Source of the DNA: Bacteroidales bacterium
GTDB lineage: Bacteria; Bacteroidota; Bacteroidia; Bacteroidales; P3
Length of the DNA: 64,000 nucleotides
Reading direction: 5' to 3'
Assembly: GCA_016280915.1 (NCBI GenBank)
Contig: JAEEHQ010000094.1
Span: 47,952 to 111,951 of the forward strand
Every line of letters starts with the position of its first letter. The stretch's first letter is position 1. Below, in pieces: positions 17,719 to 26,777 of this stretch. The translations under genes were made by a program, and so were the position numbers. The notes under the pieces were generated by a model that saw only the letters and a program-made list of their open reading frames with translations, was not told where the DNA came from and did not search any database.

Positions 17719-17799
17719 TCTTTTCCCATCTATTATGAAAATCTCGCGCTCTCTAATCGAGAGAACCTAAGCAAATATCTTATTCTCTATTAAATATGA

Positions 17800-18720
17800 C
17801 TACTTCTCTTTGATGATTCGCCTTAGATTTTTCCCAAAAGTTTTAAATTTACCATTTATTATGAACTCTACTATCGCATAATAAAGCGATTTTAACTTAT
17901 TCTCTTTAGAAAAAACGACCACACTATGCTGAAGGGTCTCGCAATATATGCGTTTTGTGGCAGCTTCATGTGTCTTTCTATATAATTCGCCGTCAATTGG
18001 AAGATATACTTTACTATACTCTATTGGTGAAAGGATGGAGGCCACTCCACCAGAATGGATTCTATAAACGCCCCCTACAAAAGAAAAGATATAGCCTTTA
18101 CCGACCTTTAGTAAATGGTATATCTCATGTGTATCTCGATAATACTTATATTTCTTTTGCCACTGAGGAGAGAAAGATTCCCGACGGAATAAAATCGTTA
18201 ATGGCTGGGTTATCCAATCTTTAAAAAACATATCTATAGTCACATCCACTCCTTCTTGTCCTTCCGCAAAAAGCTTTCCACATCCATCCTCTTCCACCTT
18301 ACCCGTTTTCTCATACAAATATTGGCAACGATGAAAACACACCGAATACTCCGGATGGCTCTCCATAAAATCAACTTGTTTCTGCAATTTTAGAGGATCA
18401 GTCCAATAGTCATCTCCTTCACAAGAGGCAATATATTTACCACGTGCTCGAGAATAATTGAAAACAATATCCATACGGCCTCTGTAGCCATTAGAATATT
18501 TGTTTTGAGTTTCGTATAGTGGAAAGATAATATCCGGGTATTTCTGCTCATATTCACGAAGAATCTCAGCTGTATCATCTGTCGAAGCATCATCGTGAAC
18601 TAATATCTCTATGGGAAAGGAGGTTTTCTGCAACAGAAAACCATCTAAACATTGCCGTACAAACTTTGCATGGTTGAACGTCAAACAACAGATACTAACT
18701 ATAGGTTGCTGCCTATTCAT
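17800..18720 (-). CDS. GT2-family glycosyltransferase
   Basis: The 306-residue GT-A enzyme has VSICCLTFNHAKFVRQCLDG, IEILVHDDASTDDTAEIL and YIASCEGDDYWTDPLKLQKQ, the last holding the metal/donor site. EILVHDDASTDDT with CEGDDYW is typical of a capsule-locus GT2 subgroup that includes many uncharacterised transferases. Its start overlaps the end of the ATP-grasp gene by 8 nt, implying translational coupling to that cassette. The sugar it adds may therefore be the one carrying the unusual substituent. Confidence 0.88.
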   Translation of the reverse strand: MNRQQPIVSICCLTFNHAKFVRQCLDGFLLQKTSFPIEILVHDDASTDDTAEILREYEQKYPDIIFPLYETQNKYSNGYRGRMDIVFNYSRARGKYIASCEGDDYWTDPLKLQKQVDFMESHPEYSVCFHRCQYLYEKTGKVEEDGCGKLFAEGQEGVDVTIDMFFKDWITQPLTILFRRESFSPQWQKKYKYYRDTHEIYHLLKVGKGYIFSFVGGVYRIHSGGVASILSPIEYSKVYLPIDGELYRKTHEAATKRIYCETLQHSVVVFSKENKLKSLYYAIVEFIINGKFKTFGKNLRRIIKEK

Positions 18721-19939
18721 ATTCTATAACAAACTTCTCATCAATCTCTTTTTGGAGATTCTCCATTGCCTCTTGGTTTTTAGTACAGGCAACGTAAAAG
18801 CCTATTCTATTGCCTCCGTCGGTGGGACGCTGGATTCTATCTCCGATCTTGAAATTTAATTGCCAGTACAACACTTCTGGACTTAAATCTAAGAAATCTG
18901 AGCCTTTTACAGTTCGGACGATTCCACCTTCTTTTGACGTATCAAAGAACTTCAGCACGGCCACTTTATCTGTTCGTAGTTGTTCTTGGTCTACTTTATC
19001 GGTCACTTCATTACCAACGAACATATCAATCAAGATTCCGTAATTATCAATTCCAGTCATGGCGGGCACAATATGTGACGAGATTAGGTTGCCGCCCCCC
19101 CGAGCACCAATCTCAAGAAGGTAAAACTCACCATTTTCATACCTGTATTCGGCATGAGTAAAGCCAAATGGCAAGCCAGACATATCTACGAATTGATTGT
19201 TTATCTCACGTAACCGACCATAATCATACCGCGGATTATCGTATGAAAAGAATAGGTAATTGTCTAAATTTCGGTTATATTCAAACTGCTGTTTCTCCGA
19301 TATTGCCAAACACACATGACCTCCGGGTAACTTTATTCCGTCAACTGAAAATTCCGATCCAGAAATATATTGCTCACATATCACCGCATGCCTGTGATGA
19401 GAGTAACCTATTGAGTAATCAAACACAAGTCTCAACTCCTCCTCCGTATCAATGGTGTATACCCCTCGACTGCTATTAGCATCTATGGGCTTTATCACCA
19501 TTTTATGAGCATTGATTCTGCTGAGCTTCATTCCTCTAAAGAATGACAAGGCTTCATCCAAAGACTCGCATACTTGATATGCCGGACATGGCAAGGAGTG
19601 GTCGCGACAGAAGTCTCTCATCTTTGATTTGTCCGTGTATAGCAGAGCCATCTTTTCGGTTTGCGATGGTAGGCCTAATTGACTTGAAACATACGCTAAA
19701 GTAGGTGTGGCTATATCACATTCGTCTGACATGACTGCGACAACATTTAATCTCCTGGCTGCCGACAAAACGGCTTCTCTATCTAAGATGTCCGAAAAGA
19801 CTATTTCATCAGCATATTTGAAAGCTGGTGCATCGCGATAAGGATGAACTACGGCAACCTTATAACCCCGTTGTTTAAGTTTTTTTATAAGTGGTATCTG
19901 CCATACTGTACCAGGCATAACCATAACCATACTCGTCAT
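18713..19939 (-). CDS. ATP-grasp carboxylate-amine ligase
   Basis: The protein has an N-terminal Rossmann-like PreATP-grasp domain (PLIKKLKQRGYKVAVVHPYR, DAPAFKYADEIVFSDILD) and a lid region, MALLYTDKSKMRDFCRDHSLPCP. The ATP-grasp core has HKMVIKPIDANSSRGVYTID (ATP lysine), EQYISGSEFSVDGIKL, and metal ligands in GEFYLLEIGARGGGN. It belongs with CarB/PylC-like ligases that form amide or peptide bonds from a carboxylate through an acyl-phosphate. The frame also opens at a TTG (19945) overlapping the preceding stop, but an ATG at 19939 is nearer to usual practice. It sits with the aldolase and Rossmann genes, so it probably ligates their product to an amine. Its substrate is unknown. Confidence 0.85.
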   Translation of the reverse strand: MTSMVMVMPGTVWQIPLIKKLKQRGYKVAVVHPYRDAPAFKYADEIVFSDILDREAVLSAARRLNVVAVMSDECDIATPTLAYVSSQLGLPSQTEKMALLYTDKSKMRDFCRDHSLPCPAYQVCESLDEALSFFRGMKLSRINAHKMVIKPIDANSSRGVYTIDTEEELRLVFDYSIGYSHHRHAVICEQYISGSEFSVDGIKLPGGHVCLAISEKQQFEYNRNLDNYLFFSYDNPRYDYGRLREINNQFVDMSGLPFGFTHAEYRYENGEFYLLEIGARGGGNLISSHIVPAMTGIDNYGILIDMFVGNEVTDKVDQEQLRTDKVAVLKFFDTSKEGGIVRTVKGSDFLDLSPEVLYWQLNFKIGDRIQRPTDGGNRIGFYVACTKNQEAMENLQKEIDEKFVIEYE

Positions 19940-19941
19940 TG

Positions 19942-20961
19942 TCAAAGGAGTTTATTTATTCGTCTCATATTTATTTCATCCTCTGAGGATAAATCTTGCT
20001 TAAACGTGCCATCGCCATTGGCTATCCCCAAAACGACATGGACTTCATTGAAATTATCCACAACAACATCTCCGAAATCTCCAATAAGTCCTCCACTTAC
20101 AATTGGGATGCCCCCTACTGAAGTTTTTCCCAAACGAGAATTGACCAATTCGCTCGTCTCCATCAAGTTTACCACAATTCCTGAGATGCCAGCCCTATCA
20201 TCCGAACGATATACTTTTGCTCCACTTTGACGCTGTTGCCTGATAAAATCTTGTGAGAAGTTGTTTATACCTATATCAAATATCTGTTCAAAATCCATTG
20301 TGGACAACTCTCTCAAGAACGAGCATCGGGATTGAATCTCACACCCAATCAAGATATTAAACCGTTCACCCGGAACTGGGTTAATCCTATGAATAAATGG
20401 CGATTCGAGTTCCACCTTGCCTTTGGTCAGAGGGAATGTAGGTGTAGGGTATTCTTTCTCGAAAACACAAACTTCAATACCTTTACTCAACAACTCCAAT
20501 ACCATTCTTGTCGCCAAGGCATTCTTACCAACAAGTAAGAGTTTACTATCAAAAATCGTTTTAACCTCTTTTTTTCGCACGATCTCCATCATGAATGCTA
20601 TCGCCGAAGAAATCCATGTTGAATAATCGCTATAATACGCCACAGAAATACCTTTAGACTCTGCCAGCCTCGCTGTAGCGATACGTATATTTTCTGTTTC
20701 CCTCCTCTTAAAGTCGATATCAAGCATTATCGTGTCCACTATTCCAACCGATCGATCAATAAGATATGGCAAGAAACTATCATCACCTATTGAAACGAAT
20801 CCAATAATGTTTGATATACTTTCTCTTACAGATGGAATACAAACCTCAAAATCATCTTCTTTTGTATGCTGTATTAAAATCAAAACGGACCGTTTGTTTG
20901 TCATTCTCACCAAACCATCCATTTCTTCAAGCATCTGATCGAGCCTTTGCTTTGCATCCAT
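19942..20961 (-). CDS. uncharacterised protein with a central nucleotide-binding (Rossmann-like) fold
   Basis: I do not recognise a named family for this 339-residue protein. The centre reads DSKLLLVGKNALATRMVLEL followed by LSKGIEVCVFEKE (about residues 140-170). This is a beta-alpha-beta unit with a Gly-poor loop, such as seen in degenerate NAD(P)-dependent dehydrogenases. The N-terminal half (SVLILIQHTKEDDFEVCIPS) also looks alpha/beta. The C-terminus has RAGISGIVVNLMETSELVNSR and GGIPIVSGGLIGDFGDVVVD, glycine-rich and possibly part of a ligand site. It is wedged between the aldolase (72 nt upstream) and the ATP-grasp ligase (start overlaps its stop). An oxidoreductase step on the aldolase product is the most economical guess. 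Confidence 0.6.
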   Translation of the reverse strand: MDAKQRLDQMLEEMDGLVRMTNKRSVLILIQHTKEDDFEVCIPSVRESISNIIGFVSIGDDSFLPYLIDRSVGIVDTIMLDIDFKRRETENIRIATARLAESKGISVAYYSDYSTWISSAIAFMMEIVRKKEVKTIFDSKLLLVGKNALATRMVLELLSKGIEVCVFEKEYPTPTFPLTKGKVELESPFIHRINPVPGERFNILIGCEIQSRCSFLRELSTMDFEQIFDIGINNFSQDFIRQQRQSGAKVYRSDDRAGISGIVVNLMETSELVNSRLGKTSVGGIPIVSGGLIGDFGDVVVDNFNEVHVVLGIANGDGTFKQDLSSEDEINMRRINKLL

Positions 20962-21033
20962 AATAAACCAAAAATCAAGCCGACTACTAATAACTATCGT
21001 TTCTTTTCTGTTCTCACCTTAGCCATAAAATGG

Positions 21034-22056
21034 CTATATATTTTTATGCGCATACGCTGGAGCATAATCGAATCTCCTGCCATTTTTCAACCTCAATGCG
21101 GCAAGGTCAAACAGCTCTTCTGATGGATTTATCACATTGATCTTGCAAACTTCTTCCATCAACAAGTCTGGGTCTACCCCATATTTTCTCGAAGACTCTT
21201 CCAACAATCCAGTAAATGAATCATGGAAATTATTTATTCCGATGTTTATCTCTCGCTTTGTATTGCCTAAGTGCACGAGCCCTCCCACGACCCTCTCTCC
21301 CTCATCAGCTAATTCTAAAACATTGCACTTATTGGGTATTATATTTGCCTTTTGGCAAATGGCTACTAGGGATTCGATATGTGCGTTTCCCGCACCACGT
21401 CCCAGTCCTTGAAGGGTCCCATCCACAAAGTCTGCACCAGCCTGTATTGCAGCAAAACTATTGCCATTGGCTAACTGCATATTGTTATGTCCATGAAATC
21501 CGACCGAGATATCATAAAAATCCTTTATTGACCTCACATAATCTGAGACCTGATTAGGCAACATTCCTCCGGCAGAATCCACAAGATATAAACAATCTGC
21601 ACCCGAATCAATAACTCCTTTAGCCATCCGGACAAGATTGTACTTACTAATCGTATATGTTTTCATTAGATTACAACTAACCCAAAGCCCCAACGACTTG
21701 GCATAACTAATGTAATCAAATGTGGTTTCTATCGTTGTTGCATTAGCTCCTACTCTAACGAATTCCCCTCCATTCTCCTGAAACCAAGCAATATCCTCTT
21801 TCCGCCCAATACCCGGAATAAAAAACATTCCCAGCATTGAGTCTCCTTTATAAGGCATACAGGCCTCCATGAAATATTCATCCGTGTGAGGCGTTGGGCT
21901 ACCATGCCACATTCCGAGACCCAAAGTATTGCCAATCTCTATATATTTGATGCCTGCTGAAGAAAGGGTGATAACAATCTTCTTTAAAGGTTCTCTTTCC
22001 CACTTATTATTGGTCACATATCCCCCATCCCGAATAGTACAATCCAACACATTCAT
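21034..22056 (-). CDS. HMGL/DmpG-like aldolase (4-hydroxy-2-oxoacid type)
   Basis: The 340-residue TIM-barrel protein starts MNVLDCTIRDGGYVTNNKWE; LDCTIRDGG is the signature of the HMGL-like family, with Asp5 as a metal ligand. Further signs are GVIDSGADCLYLVDSAGGMLPNQV and GFHGHNNMQLANGNSFAAI near residue 188, where HGHN gives the other metal ligands. FVDGTLQGLGRGAGNAHIE closes the barrel. The group includes 4-hydroxy-2-oxovalerate aldolase (pyruvate + aldehyde) and isopropylmalate/homocitrate-type synthases. The C-terminus is shorter than in DmpG and there is no acylating aldehyde dehydrogenase partner, so catabolic meta-cleavage is unlikely. Such stand-alone aldolases occur in surface-glycan loci, where the product is unknown to me. 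Confidence 0.85.
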   Translation of the reverse strand: MNVLDCTIRDGGYVTNNKWEREPLKKIVITLSSAGIKYIEIGNTLGLGMWHGSPTPHTDEYFMEACMPYKGDSMLGMFFIPGIGRKEDIAWFQENGGEFVRVGANATTIETTFDYISYAKSLGLWVSCNLMKTYTISKYNLVRMAKGVIDSGADCLYLVDSAGGMLPNQVSDYVRSIKDFYDISVGFHGHNNMQLANGNSFAAIQAGADFVDGTLQGLGRGAGNAHIESLVAICQKANIIPNKCNVLELADEGERVVGGLVHLGNTKREINIGINNFHDSFTGLLEESSRKYGVDPDLLMEEVCKINVINPSEELFDLAALRLKNGRRFDYAPAYAHKNI

Positions 22057-22249
22057 TTCATCAAATTATCATATTTACACCCATATTTCAAACCAACTAT
22101 TCCCCTAAAAGTAAACTGCACAACTTATTCCAAACCTCTTTTCCACTTTTCTTGCCAACCCTCAACTGCTTATATAGTATCAGTATTCTTGCCAACTTAA
22201 TGTCCTTAGAACCTATAATAGTCACTATTCAGGCCTATTCATTCAGTCC

Positions 22250-23311
22250 TCATAATAGCACCCGTTCTGACAAATCTATCCAAATATTCGCAGTCAATTG
22301 ATAACGATTCATAAGAGACAACAAGAATCTAGCTATTTTAATTCTACATAATTCCAACATATTATGTTTTTCTTTCCCATAATAACGGAATGCAAAACCC
22401 TTATATCGTGAAAGTGACCTATATGTTTCTGTCGTCAACTGCAGTTTTCTCTCGTTAGTGACTTTTAATAAATGATTCAATTCCGGTAAAGAGGCTTTGA
22501 AAATCAAACGAGAGAATTTGGGAAAATATAACATGTGCTCTAATTGAAGAAGCGCTAGTCTTACCATACGGTCGTCTTCACTAAGCAATCTGTTTATGCC
22601 TCCCGGATAACTAATATATTGGTATCCTGACTGATTAAGATAGATAATGTTTCCAAACTGAAGATGAAATAGTGTAACCGTCGTATCCTCATAATCTAAT
22701 CCCAGCAATTCGATTGGACTCTTGTTGCAGTTCCTTCTGTATACAAAAGACTGATGCTGGGAAAACAATGTCGGATGAGAGATATAATATTCGCCTGAAA
22801 TAATCTCAAGATTTTTTAACTGACTGTTGGAAAACCATCTTTTTGCCGTATCGAATGGCTTGTCTGCTCCTACAACAGCCATATTTTGCATGCACAACCA
22901 ACAGTCAGGGTGTTCTTCCAATAATTCTATTTGCTTTTGGTATGTATCACCTGGTAACAAAAAATCATCGCCATCCACTTCTGCATAATATTTCCCCCTG
23001 ACCAGTTTATAGGCACATCCCCTATTATAGCTTGCCCTATCTGAAAGTGACAAGGGATTGCAATCATCCGAATTTACACGATAAATAGTGAACAAATCCG
23101 GATACCTGCTCTTGTAATCCTCCAAAATTGTCCATGTATTATCAGAAGACCTATCATCGCCCACAATTATCTCATATGAATATTTCATTTCTTGAGACAA
23201 TATACTATCCAGGCAACGACATATACACTGCCCATGGTTGTGGGCTACCACTATGTAACTGAGCAGGGGTTGCTGCCTATAGGTATCGCCTAACGCTTGA
23301 GGTTGCGCCAT
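22250..23311 (-). CDS. GT2-family glycosyltransferase
   Basis: The frame extends upstream to 23446, but this would overlap the preceding gene by 157 nt. The ATG at 23311 is preceded by GAGGAGAAT, a good ribosome-binding site, and starts MAQPQALGDTYRQQPLLSYI, so it is chosen (353 residues, 22-nt overlap). GT-A motifs are IVVAHNHGQCICRCLDS, YEIIVGDDRSSDNTW and YYAEVDGDDFLLPGD. The C-terminal 150 residues are helical with no known domain. A 193-bp gap separates it from the aldolase, with no gene seen in it. Confidence 0.86.
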   Translation of the reverse strand: MAQPQALGDTYRQQPLLSYIVVAHNHGQCICRCLDSILSQEMKYSYEIIVGDDRSSDNTWTILEDYKSRYPDLFTIYRVNSDDCNPLSLSDRASYNRGCAYKLVRGKYYAEVDGDDFLLPGDTYQKQIELLEEHPDCWLCMQNMAVVGADKPFDTAKRWFSNSQLKNLEIISGEYYISHPTLFSQHQSFVYRRNCNKSPIELLGLDYEDTTVTLFHLQFGNIIYLNQSGYQYISYPGGINRLLSEDDRMVRLALLQLEHMLYFPKFSRLIFKASLPELNHLLKVTNERKLQLTTETYRSLSRYKGFAFRYYGKEKHNMLELCRIKIARFLLSLMNRYQLTANIWIDLSERVLL

Positions 23312-24198
23312 ATTCTCCTCAAAAGATTGTATATTAAGTAGTAGAAACTCCAAAGCACTATACGGGGATGTTTTTTCCAATATGCTTTGAGTATCTGGGA
23401 CCGAATACTCCAAGGAAGGTGATGAGATGTTTGCATACGCGCCCAAAACTTTGCGTATTTCGACTGGGGGATGTTATATTTGTCGCAAATGAGATTCAGA
23501 ACGGCAAGGTCTTCTTGGCACGAGACACCTACCTTCATCATCTGTCGCGAGGTGTTGGAGGCATGCTGCCTATATCCTGTTAGGACTTCCATCACTTCTA
23601 ACACGTCAGTCACCTGTGCCATTTGGGCATAGAAACCGTAGTCACCGCTGCAGCGCATAGTTTCGAAGAAGGAGCTGTCAACCTGCAAGAATGCGTCGCG
23701 CCTGAAAACACATGAACTGACATTGTAGATGGTGGTAGTGTATAACAGTTTCTGGACAGCGAACTGTTTGCCTGTGTAGTAATGCTTTGCACCATCAACC
23801 TGATCAACACCTAATGTTTTGCCTGCGGCATCAATCCACCGCAGATGGGAGTACGCCAGCCCCACCGTGGGATGATCGGCAACGGCTTGCATCATCCGTT
23901 CTAAGAACGTGAGGTCGGCGACATCGTCACTTTCAGCTATCCAAATCCACTCACCTTTTGCCAACGACACTCCGCGCTTCCACTGCTCGAATGGAGAACC
24001 CGAATTTATTTCGTTCACCACGAGGTGCGACACCTTAGGATAGGTGGCATAGGGCTGCAGTACTTCGAGGCTGTTGTCAGTGGAATGGTCGTCGAGAATT
24101 ATCACCTCGAAATCCTGATAAGTCTGCAAGAAGACTGTGTTAAGACGCTCGCCTAAGAAGAGTGCGTGATTATAGTTGGGGATGATGACGGAGACCAT
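23290..24198 (-). CDS. GT2-family glycosyltransferase
   Basis: The frame could begin at 24342, inside the Wzt gene, but the sequence before MVSVIIPNYNHALFLGERLN has no domain. The ATG at 24198 is a standard GT2 start just 37 nt after Wzt, so it is preferred (302 residues). Motifs: FEVIILDDHSTDNSLEVL (nucleotide site) and WIWIAESDDVADLTFLERM (DxD-like site). The C-terminus ends in a basic amphipathic stretch (YNLLRRIWRNLKR), which could touch the membrane. Donor and acceptor are unknown. Confidence 0.87.
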   Translation of the reverse strand: MVSVIIPNYNHALFLGERLNTVFLQTYQDFEVIILDDHSTDNSLEVLQPYATYPKVSHLVVNEINSGSPFEQWKRGVSLAKGEWIWIAESDDVADLTFLERMMQAVADHPTVGLAYSHLRWIDAAGKTLGVDQVDGAKHYYTGKQFAVQKLLYTTTIYNVSSCVFRRDAFLQVDSSFFETMRCSGDYGFYAQMAQVTDVLEVMEVLTGYRQHASNTSRQMMKVGVSCQEDLAVLNLICDKYNIPQSKYAKFWARMQTSHHLPWSIRSQILKAYWKKHPRIVLWSFYYLIYNLLRRIWRNLKR

Positions 24199-24235
24199 TT
24201 GGACGAGTGTTACTAGTTGAGAACAACCTCCCTGT

Positions 24236-25510
24236 TCATTGTTTCTCGTATCCGACCAGCCAGTTTTCTCTGATAATGGACATCTTGGAGCTAATGTTTT
24301 CGGAAAAGGTATTAGCGTGGCTGTGTTCGTCGATGTCGACATGGAACGTCAGTACCGACTGTTCGCCGGCATAGTTTCTGACGCATTTTTCGGCTACGTC
24401 TAATTCTATTTTGTAGTCGCCGTTGGAGAGGGTGTTAGCGGGTATTTCGAAAAGGAATTCGTACTCGCCTGGTTCGAGGGTGTAGGCACCATTTTGGTCA
24501 TTGTAGTCAGCCCTTGCCAAGGGGTATTGGAAGGAGCTCATAAGGTTGAAACCTACGACCAAATGACCGACAGGCTGGTTGACGCGTATGGTGAAACGGA
24601 TTTGGACGGGGGTGCTTGTATATATGAGACTTCCTGTCTTGGGACCGACACTTGCCGACAGTAGCACGAGTTTCTGGTTGGCGTGGGGGTTGGGGTTCTG
24701 GTATTCAGACTGAACAACTTGCTCGGAGAGGTATTTGGAAATGGTTTCGGAGGCAGTGCCTGCGTATGAGACGAAGCCTTTTTCCAGCAGTATTCCAGAT
24801 TGGCAGAGGCGCTGTATACTCGCCATGTTATGGCTCACAAATAGTACTGTACGACCTTCTCCCTGACTTACATTCTGCATCTTCCCAATTGCCTTTTTCT
24901 GAAATTCTGCATCTCCCACAGCCAACACTTCATCCACAACCAAAATCTCTGGCTCTAAGAACGCAGCAACAGCAAAACCCAGGCGAACGGTCATACCTGA
25001 ACTATACCTCTTCACGGGTGTATCAATATATCTCTCGCATCCGCTAAAGTCTATGATTTCATCCAGTTTTCGTGAAATCTCATCCTTAGTCATTCCAAGT
25101 ATTGCTCCGTTCAGGTAAATATTTTCCCTTCCTGTCATCTCCGGATGGAAACCTGTTCCCACTTCCAAAAGGGAGCCAATTCGGCCTCGTGCCTTTATCG
25201 TGCCTGTGGTCGGACCTGTCACTTTTGATAACAACTTAAGCAAAGTGCTTTTCCCTGCGCCATTTCTACCTATAATACCTACCACCTCCCCCTGCTCAAC
25301 CTTGAAGTCAATGTCTTTCAAAGCCCAGACATACTCACTATCGGCCTTTTTTGAACGGTCGTTTACCGACCCTATCTTCAAATAAGGATCCTCCTTGCCC
25401 CGTACGTTGACTGTCCACCAACGATTAAGGTCATGGCTCAACGTCCTCGTTGACACCAAGCCCAACCTATACTGCTTCGAAACGTGATTAAACTCTATTG
25501 ATACTGACAT
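24236..25510 (-). CDS. wzt: ABC transporter ATPase for polysaccharide export with C-terminal carbohydrate-binding domain (Wzt-like)
   Basis: The 424-residue protein begins with the Wzt/TagH-type extension, then Walker A GIIGRNGAGKSTLLKLL, the long Wzt loop GRIGSLLEVGTGFHPEMTGREN, signature YSSGMTVRLGFA, and Walker B ILVVDEVLAVGDAEFQKKAI. After about residue 275 a beta-rich domain follows (VQIRFTIRVNQPVGHLVVGFN, LEPGEYEFLFEIPANTLSNG). In E. coli O9a-type systems this Wzt-C domain binds the modified non-reducing end of the finished chain, so export requires a terminal cap. Here too a cap is expected, perhaps methyl or the unusual amide; this is inference. Its permease partner lies 2.4 kb upstream, separated by Glf, the DPM1-like enzyme and GtrA. 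Confidence 0.93.
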   Translation of the reverse strand: MSVSIEFNHVSKQYRLGLVSTRTLSHDLNRWWTVNVRGKEDPYLKIGSVNDRSKKADSEYVWALKDIDFKVEQGEVVGIIGRNGAGKSTLLKLLSKVTGPTTGTIKARGRIGSLLEVGTGFHPEMTGRENIYLNGAILGMTKDEISRKLDEIIDFSGCERYIDTPVKRYSSGMTVRLGFAVAAFLEPEILVVDEVLAVGDAEFQKKAIGKMQNVSQGEGRTVLFVSHNMASIQRLCQSGILLEKGFVSYAGTASETISKYLSEQVVQSEYQNPNPHANQKLVLLSASVGPKTGSLIYTSTPVQIRFTIRVNQPVGHLVVGFNLMSSFQYPLARADYNDQNGAYTLEPGEYEFLFEIPANTLSNGDYKIELDVAEKCVRNYAGEQSVLTFHVDIDEHSHANTFSENISSKMSIIRENWLVGYEKQ

Positions 25511-25576
25511 ATTATCTTTTGCGACTATTTTATTATTTTCGGAAAAAAGTTATACGGCTTGAAATTTTTGAATTGA

Positions 25577-26710
25577 CTATAAATACATTTCCTTTATTGC
25601 CATCACCCGTTCAATAACTGGTGCCATATCGTAATACTTATACTCGGCAAGGCGCCCGCCAAAGATGACATTTTCTTCCTTACTGGCCAATTCCTTATAT
25701 TGCTGAAACAGGGCATTGTTTTTAGCATCATTCACGGGATAATAAGGCTCCATCCCAGGCTTCCATTCCTTACTGTATTCCCAAGAAACAACAGTTTTGG
25801 GACATTCATAAACAGCCTGACCGAACATCTCAAAATGTTTATGTTCGATAACTCTCGTATAGGGTACCTCTCTGTCGGTATAATTAACCACGGCATTACC
25901 TTGCCAATTTGCGGAGCCTATGACCTTCTGCTCGAACGAAACTGTCCGAAAGTCTAAATGACCCAGTCGAAAATCAAAAAACTCATCAATCTGACCTGTG
26001 AAAACTATCTTCTCCGCCAAATTAGTGAGTTCACCTCGATTGGTAAAGAAATCACAACCCACACGTGTCTCTACTCCTTCTAACAGACCACTTACCAACT
26101 TGTTATAGCCTCCTATTGGAATACCTTGGTACAGGTCATTAAAATAGTTGTTATCAAAAACAAAACGCAATGGCAGCCTTTTGATAATAAAGGCTGGCAA
26201 ATCCACACAACTTCTCCCCCATTGTTTCTCAGTATAGCCCTTAATCAACGCTTCATAGATATCCCTTCCTACCAGACTTAATGCCTGTTCTTCTAGATTC
26301 TGAGGTTCCCTACCACCGAGACTGTTCATAACAGAGTGCCTTTGTTCTTCTATTTTGGCTCTGGCTTCATCAGGTGTTGTCACTCTCCACATCTGATGAA
26401 ATGTGTTCATGTTGAAGGGAAGATTAAATAGTTTTCCTTTATAGTTAGCCACAGGGCAATTCGTGTAACGATTGAAAGGTACTATACCATTCACAAAATC
26501 CCATACCTCCTTATTGGATGTGTGGAAGATATGTGCTCCATAAGTGTGTACATTGATACCCTCAATATTATCACAATACACATTACCACCTAAGTGAGGT
26601 CTCTTATCTATTACCAAGCACCTCTTACCTGCCTTTTTCGCAAAGTATGCAAATGTTGCACCAAAAAGACCCGATCCAACAATCAGATAATCATACGTTC
26701 TCTCACTCAT
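25577..26710 (-). CDS. glf: UDP-galactopyranose mutase
   Basis: The flavoenzyme converts UDP-Galp to UDP-Galf, a furanose absent from mammals. It has the FAD motif YLIVGSGLFGATFAYFAKK near the N-terminus, then DKRPHLGGNVYCDNIEGINV and HTYGAHIFHTSNKEVWDFV. GYTEKQWGRSCVDLPAFIIKRLPLRF and the C-terminal VIFGGRLAEYKYYDM complete the family pattern. The ATG at 26710 (MSERTYDYLIVG) is preferred over an upstream ATG at 26743 because it places the FAD motif at the standard position. The product is 377 residues, normal for Glf. Its presence implies galactofuranose in the glycan, and one of the GT2 or GT4 enzymes should be a galactofuranosyltransferase. Confidence 0.95.
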   Translation of the reverse strand: MSERTYDYLIVGSGLFGATFAYFAKKAGKRCLVIDKRPHLGGNVYCDNIEGINVHTYGAHIFHTSNKEVWDFVNGIVPFNRYTNCPVANYKGKLFNLPFNMNTFHQMWRVTTPDEARAKIEEQRHSVMNSLGGREPQNLEEQALSLVGRDIYEALIKGYTEKQWGRSCVDLPAFIIKRLPLRFVFDNNYFNDLYQGIPIGGYNKLVSGLLEGVETRVGCDFFTNRGELTNLAEKIVFTGQIDEFFDFRLGHLDFRTVSFEQKVIGSANWQGNAVVNYTDREVPYTRVIEHKHFEMFGQAVYECPKTVVSWEYSKEWKPGMEPYYPVNDAKNNALFQQYKELASKEENVIFGGRLAEYKYYDMAPVIERVMAIKEMYL

Positions 26711-26777
26711 ATATTTACATCGCTTTAGATAACTTTTCAGCAAACCAATATATTAATGGAGTCCTCTATTAAACATA

